Shown: piece by piece, positions 62,381 through 64,000 of the stretch
Numbering within the stretch: position 1 is the first letter of the stretch
How the letters are laid out: every line of letters starts with the position of its first letter
NCBI RefSeq assembly: GCF_036289385.1
Contig: NZ_JAYFFH010000006.1
Span: forward strand, 1-64,000
Direction: 5' to 3'
DNA: 64,000 nt
Source of the DNA: Anaerofustis butyriciformans
GTDB lineage: Bacteria; Bacillota; Clostridia; Eubacteriales; Anaerofustaceae
Translations under genes and position numbers: made by a program
Notes under the pieces: model-generated
Seen by the model: the letters and a program-made list of their open reading frames with translations, nothing else
Told to the model about the DNA's origin: nothing
Databases searched by the model: none

Positions 62381-63365
62381 TTAACCTTTTATCCATTTTA
62401 TATATTTTTCTTTTTGGATTTCCATCACAAATATATACTTCATTTTTATTTAAAACATATACACTTGACCATAAAGTATCCATTTTTGAATGTTTATCAT
62501 AGTCGCACATAAAACCATATTTTCCTTTTAAAAGAGAACTTGCATATTCGAATGAACATTTCTTCTGTTTTAAAAGAAAATTATACATCGTCCTGTATCT
62601 TTCCCTTGAATGTATTTCATCTTCAATGCTACAACTATATTTTTTCATCTTAATAGAATTAAAATCATTTGAACAACATAAAAAGTTATTTTTTGGTCTT
62701 ATTATGTTTATTTTTTCGCAGTTACATTCAACTAAAGCCATATCTCCATTTTTATCAGCCATTAAAATATTTTGCGAAGATGAAATAGTTAGATTTTTTA
62801 TTTTTTCTATTCCTTCATTAACATCCCTACACTTTTCAAGTAAATTTCTAACTATTACCCCACCGTTCAAACCAGGGTTTATTAAAGAAGGATAAACAAA
62901 AGTTAAACCTGCAGCAAAACCGAACTCATTAACTCCATCTTCAATTTCAGACATTGCAGTTGTGTTACCCACAAAAGAATAAGAATTATCCAAATGATAG
63001 TAACAACTATCACATACATTTTTAAATTCAACAAGATAATCACTATTTCTTCCATAAATAATATTTTCACAATCTTTAAAAGCAAAGCAGCTGCAATAAT
63101 TATTAAACGTAAAATTATACATACAAAATATAAAGGAAGAAAAATAACTTAAATCTACCTTTAACCCATCACTTATACCCTTTAACTCGTCTAAAAATTC
63201 AGGGTATTCTTTTTTACAAATCAATGAAGATTTTATACCAAAATCCATCATTTCAGCATTTATAAGTTTTAACTTTTCATCTATATATTTTCTGTTATTT
63301 TTAAGTTTTAAGCCATATTTTAATCCGGCATTATAATGTGATGAACCAAATCTTGAATGGTACAT
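62364..63365 (-). CDS. C45-type peptidase / acyltransferase (Ntn hydrolase)
   Basis: 333 residues. Catalytic Cys is expected in NNYCSCFAFKD (~90), followed by IYGRNSDYLVEF and NGGVIVRNLLEKCRDVNEGI, a layout typical of the penicillin acyltransferase-like C45 family and linear amide hydrolases. The substrate is unknown. RBS TTAGGAGGTAAAT. Monocistronic. Confidence 0.85.
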   Translation of the reverse strand: MYHSRFGSSHYNAGLKYGLKLKNNRKYIDEKLKLINAEMMDFGIKSSLICKKEYPEFLDELKGISDGLKVDLSYFSSFIFCMYNFTFNNYCSCFAFKDCENIIYGRNSDYLVEFKNVCDSCYYHLDNSYSFVGNTTAMSEIEDGVNEFGFAAGLTFVYPSLINPGLNGGVIVRNLLEKCRDVNEGIEKIKNLTISSSQNILMADKNGDMALVECNCEKINIIRPKNNFLCCSNDFNSIKMKKYSCSIEDEIHSRERYRTMYNFLLKQKKCSFEYASSLLKGKYGFMCDYDKHSKMDTLWSSVYVLNKNEVYICDGNPKRKIYKMDKRLKYKEL

Positions 63366-63444
63366 ATTTACCTCCTAATATTTTATTAAAAGGCGCCTTT
63401 AAAACAGAATAACCGAATAAAAATTTTATGTCAATAAAATAAAA

Positions 63445-63473
63445 AAAGACAACTTTAAACAAAAGCTGTCTTT
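63445..63473 (-). terminator. Hairpin before the esterase end
   Basis: AAAGACAACTTT and AAAGCTGTCTTT form a 12-base stem with one mismatch, past the esterase stop on the minus strand. Confidence 0.75.
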
Positions 63474-63511
63474 ATATATATTAATTATTAATTTTAATTT
63501 TAAAGGCTAAA

Positions 63512-64000
63512 TTATAGATTTTTTAAATAAAACTGAAATAAATCGTTATCCTGGAATAAAAGCTGAGGCTCATGTCCATAATCAGGATAAATAACCATTT
63601 CTTTTTCTGATTTAATCTTATTGTAAGTGGCAAATTGAGTGCTTGGATGACAATTCTCATCTTTAAAAGCCAGTGTCCAGTGAACTTTTGCTGTTATTTT
63701 ATCTGCAAAGTTTTGTATATCAACATAGCTTAGTTTTCTAAACACTTCATCTTCTTTTTCGTGTTTTGGATCATGTCTTCTAAAGAACTCATTAAATTCA
63801 TTAAATTGAGAAATATCAAGTAAATCTTCTTTTATTGTATGTTTTATATCGCTCATAAAAGGATATGTAGGAGTAATTACTTTTACACCTTTTACTAAAG
63901 CAGAAGAAGCAATTGTTAAAGCACCGCCTTGAGATTTACCGTTAATACCTATTCTTGTTTCATCTACTTCTTCCATACTCATTAAAGTTTCCACAGCTTT
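63512..64000 (-). CDS. Acetylxylan esterase / cephalosporin-C deacetylase (partial)
   Basis: 162 C-terminal residues; the gene begins beyond the right edge. The alpha/beta-hydrolase catalytic triad is visible: Ser in INGKSQGGALT, Asp in LAFKDENCHPS, and His in PDYGHEPQ. Family members deacetylate xylo-oligosaccharides or cephalosporin C. Neighbour relations are unknown because of the truncation. Confidence 0.9.
   Translation of the reverse strand, partial: KAVETLMSMEEVDETRIGINGKSQGGALTIASSALVKGVKVITPTYPFMSDIKHTIKEDLLDISQFNEFNEFFRRHDPKHEKEDEVFRKLSYVDIQNFADKITAKVHWTLAFKDENCHPSTQFATYNKIKSEKEMVIYPDYGHEPQLLFQDNDLFQFYLKNL

Overview
The window is a very AT-rich chromosomal segment from a low-GC Gram-positive anaerobe. 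Evidence for this is a ferredoxin-linked 2-oxoacid oxidoreductase, CodY, RNase Y, a PrkC kinase with PASTA domains, SpoVS, and AGGAGG-type ribosome binding sites throughout. The gene set suggests Clostridia or Tissierellia (possibly a Peptoniphilaceae-like coccus). That placement is inference; no rRNA or tRNA gene is visible. Genes are densely packed, mostly on the minus strand, and usually separated by intrinsic terminators.

Layout. 1-2.6 kb (minus): a three-gene module of an SPFH/zinc-ribbon protein, a membrane protein and a TIR-domain protein that runs off the left edge. 2.8-5.7 kb: an ion permease, an unknown gene, a TraX-like membrane protein and SpoVS. 6-9 kb (plus): a four-gene oxidoreductase operon (porCDAB) whose promoter carries an exact CodY box. 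9.1-11.5 kb: YmdB and RNase Y. 11.8-16.9 kb: a zinc-ribbon MscL, a chloramphenicol acetyltransferase, a DUF3048 lipoprotein, a GntR-controlled ABC exporter, and xpt.

17-26.1 kb: a complete type II-A CRISPR-Cas locus: cas9 (1100 aa, Sa/St1-sized), tracrRNA with its own consensus promoter between cas9 and cas1, then cas1, cas2, a long csn2, a leader and a 49-spacer array. The array contains an exact duplication of 11 consecutive spacers. The leader holds a fragment of the repeat that can pair with the tracrRNA, followed by a 17-codon ORF with a strong ribosome binding site that ends one base before the first repeat.

26-32.4 kb: a small Cys-rich protein, two HTH regulators, a divergent phage-like repressor/sigma-region-4 switch with repeated operators, GlnRS, a DnaA-box-bearing intergenic region and a patatin-like lipase. 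32.3-36.7 kb: two tandem MgtE magnesium channels behind a leader ORF that looks like a translational attenuator, then glutamate dehydrogenase with a CodY-like site. 37-42.5 kb: a probable cobalamin-uptake locus: an ECF transporter, a secreted alpha-alpha-barrel protein behind a cobalamin riboswitch, and a DUF4430 protein. The last two resemble the two halves of animal intrinsic factor/transcobalamin. 42.6-56.9 kb: panE, a small membrane protein, rpmB, and the conserved cluster priA-def-fmt-yugP-rsmB-rlmN-prpC-prkC-rsgA-thiN. 57.2-64 kb: a zinc dehydrogenase, an orphan PTS IIA, codY, a fused rnhB-yraN, rbgA, a C45-type hydrolase and a truncated acetylxylan esterase.

Together the genes link nutrient state (CodY acting on por and gdhA), metal and vitamin supply (MgtE, cobalamin), translation and start-up functions, and phage defence. 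The main points for follow-up are the mgtE attenuator, the CRISPR leader ORF with tracrRNA complementarity, the split intrinsic-factor system and the TIR-SPFH module.
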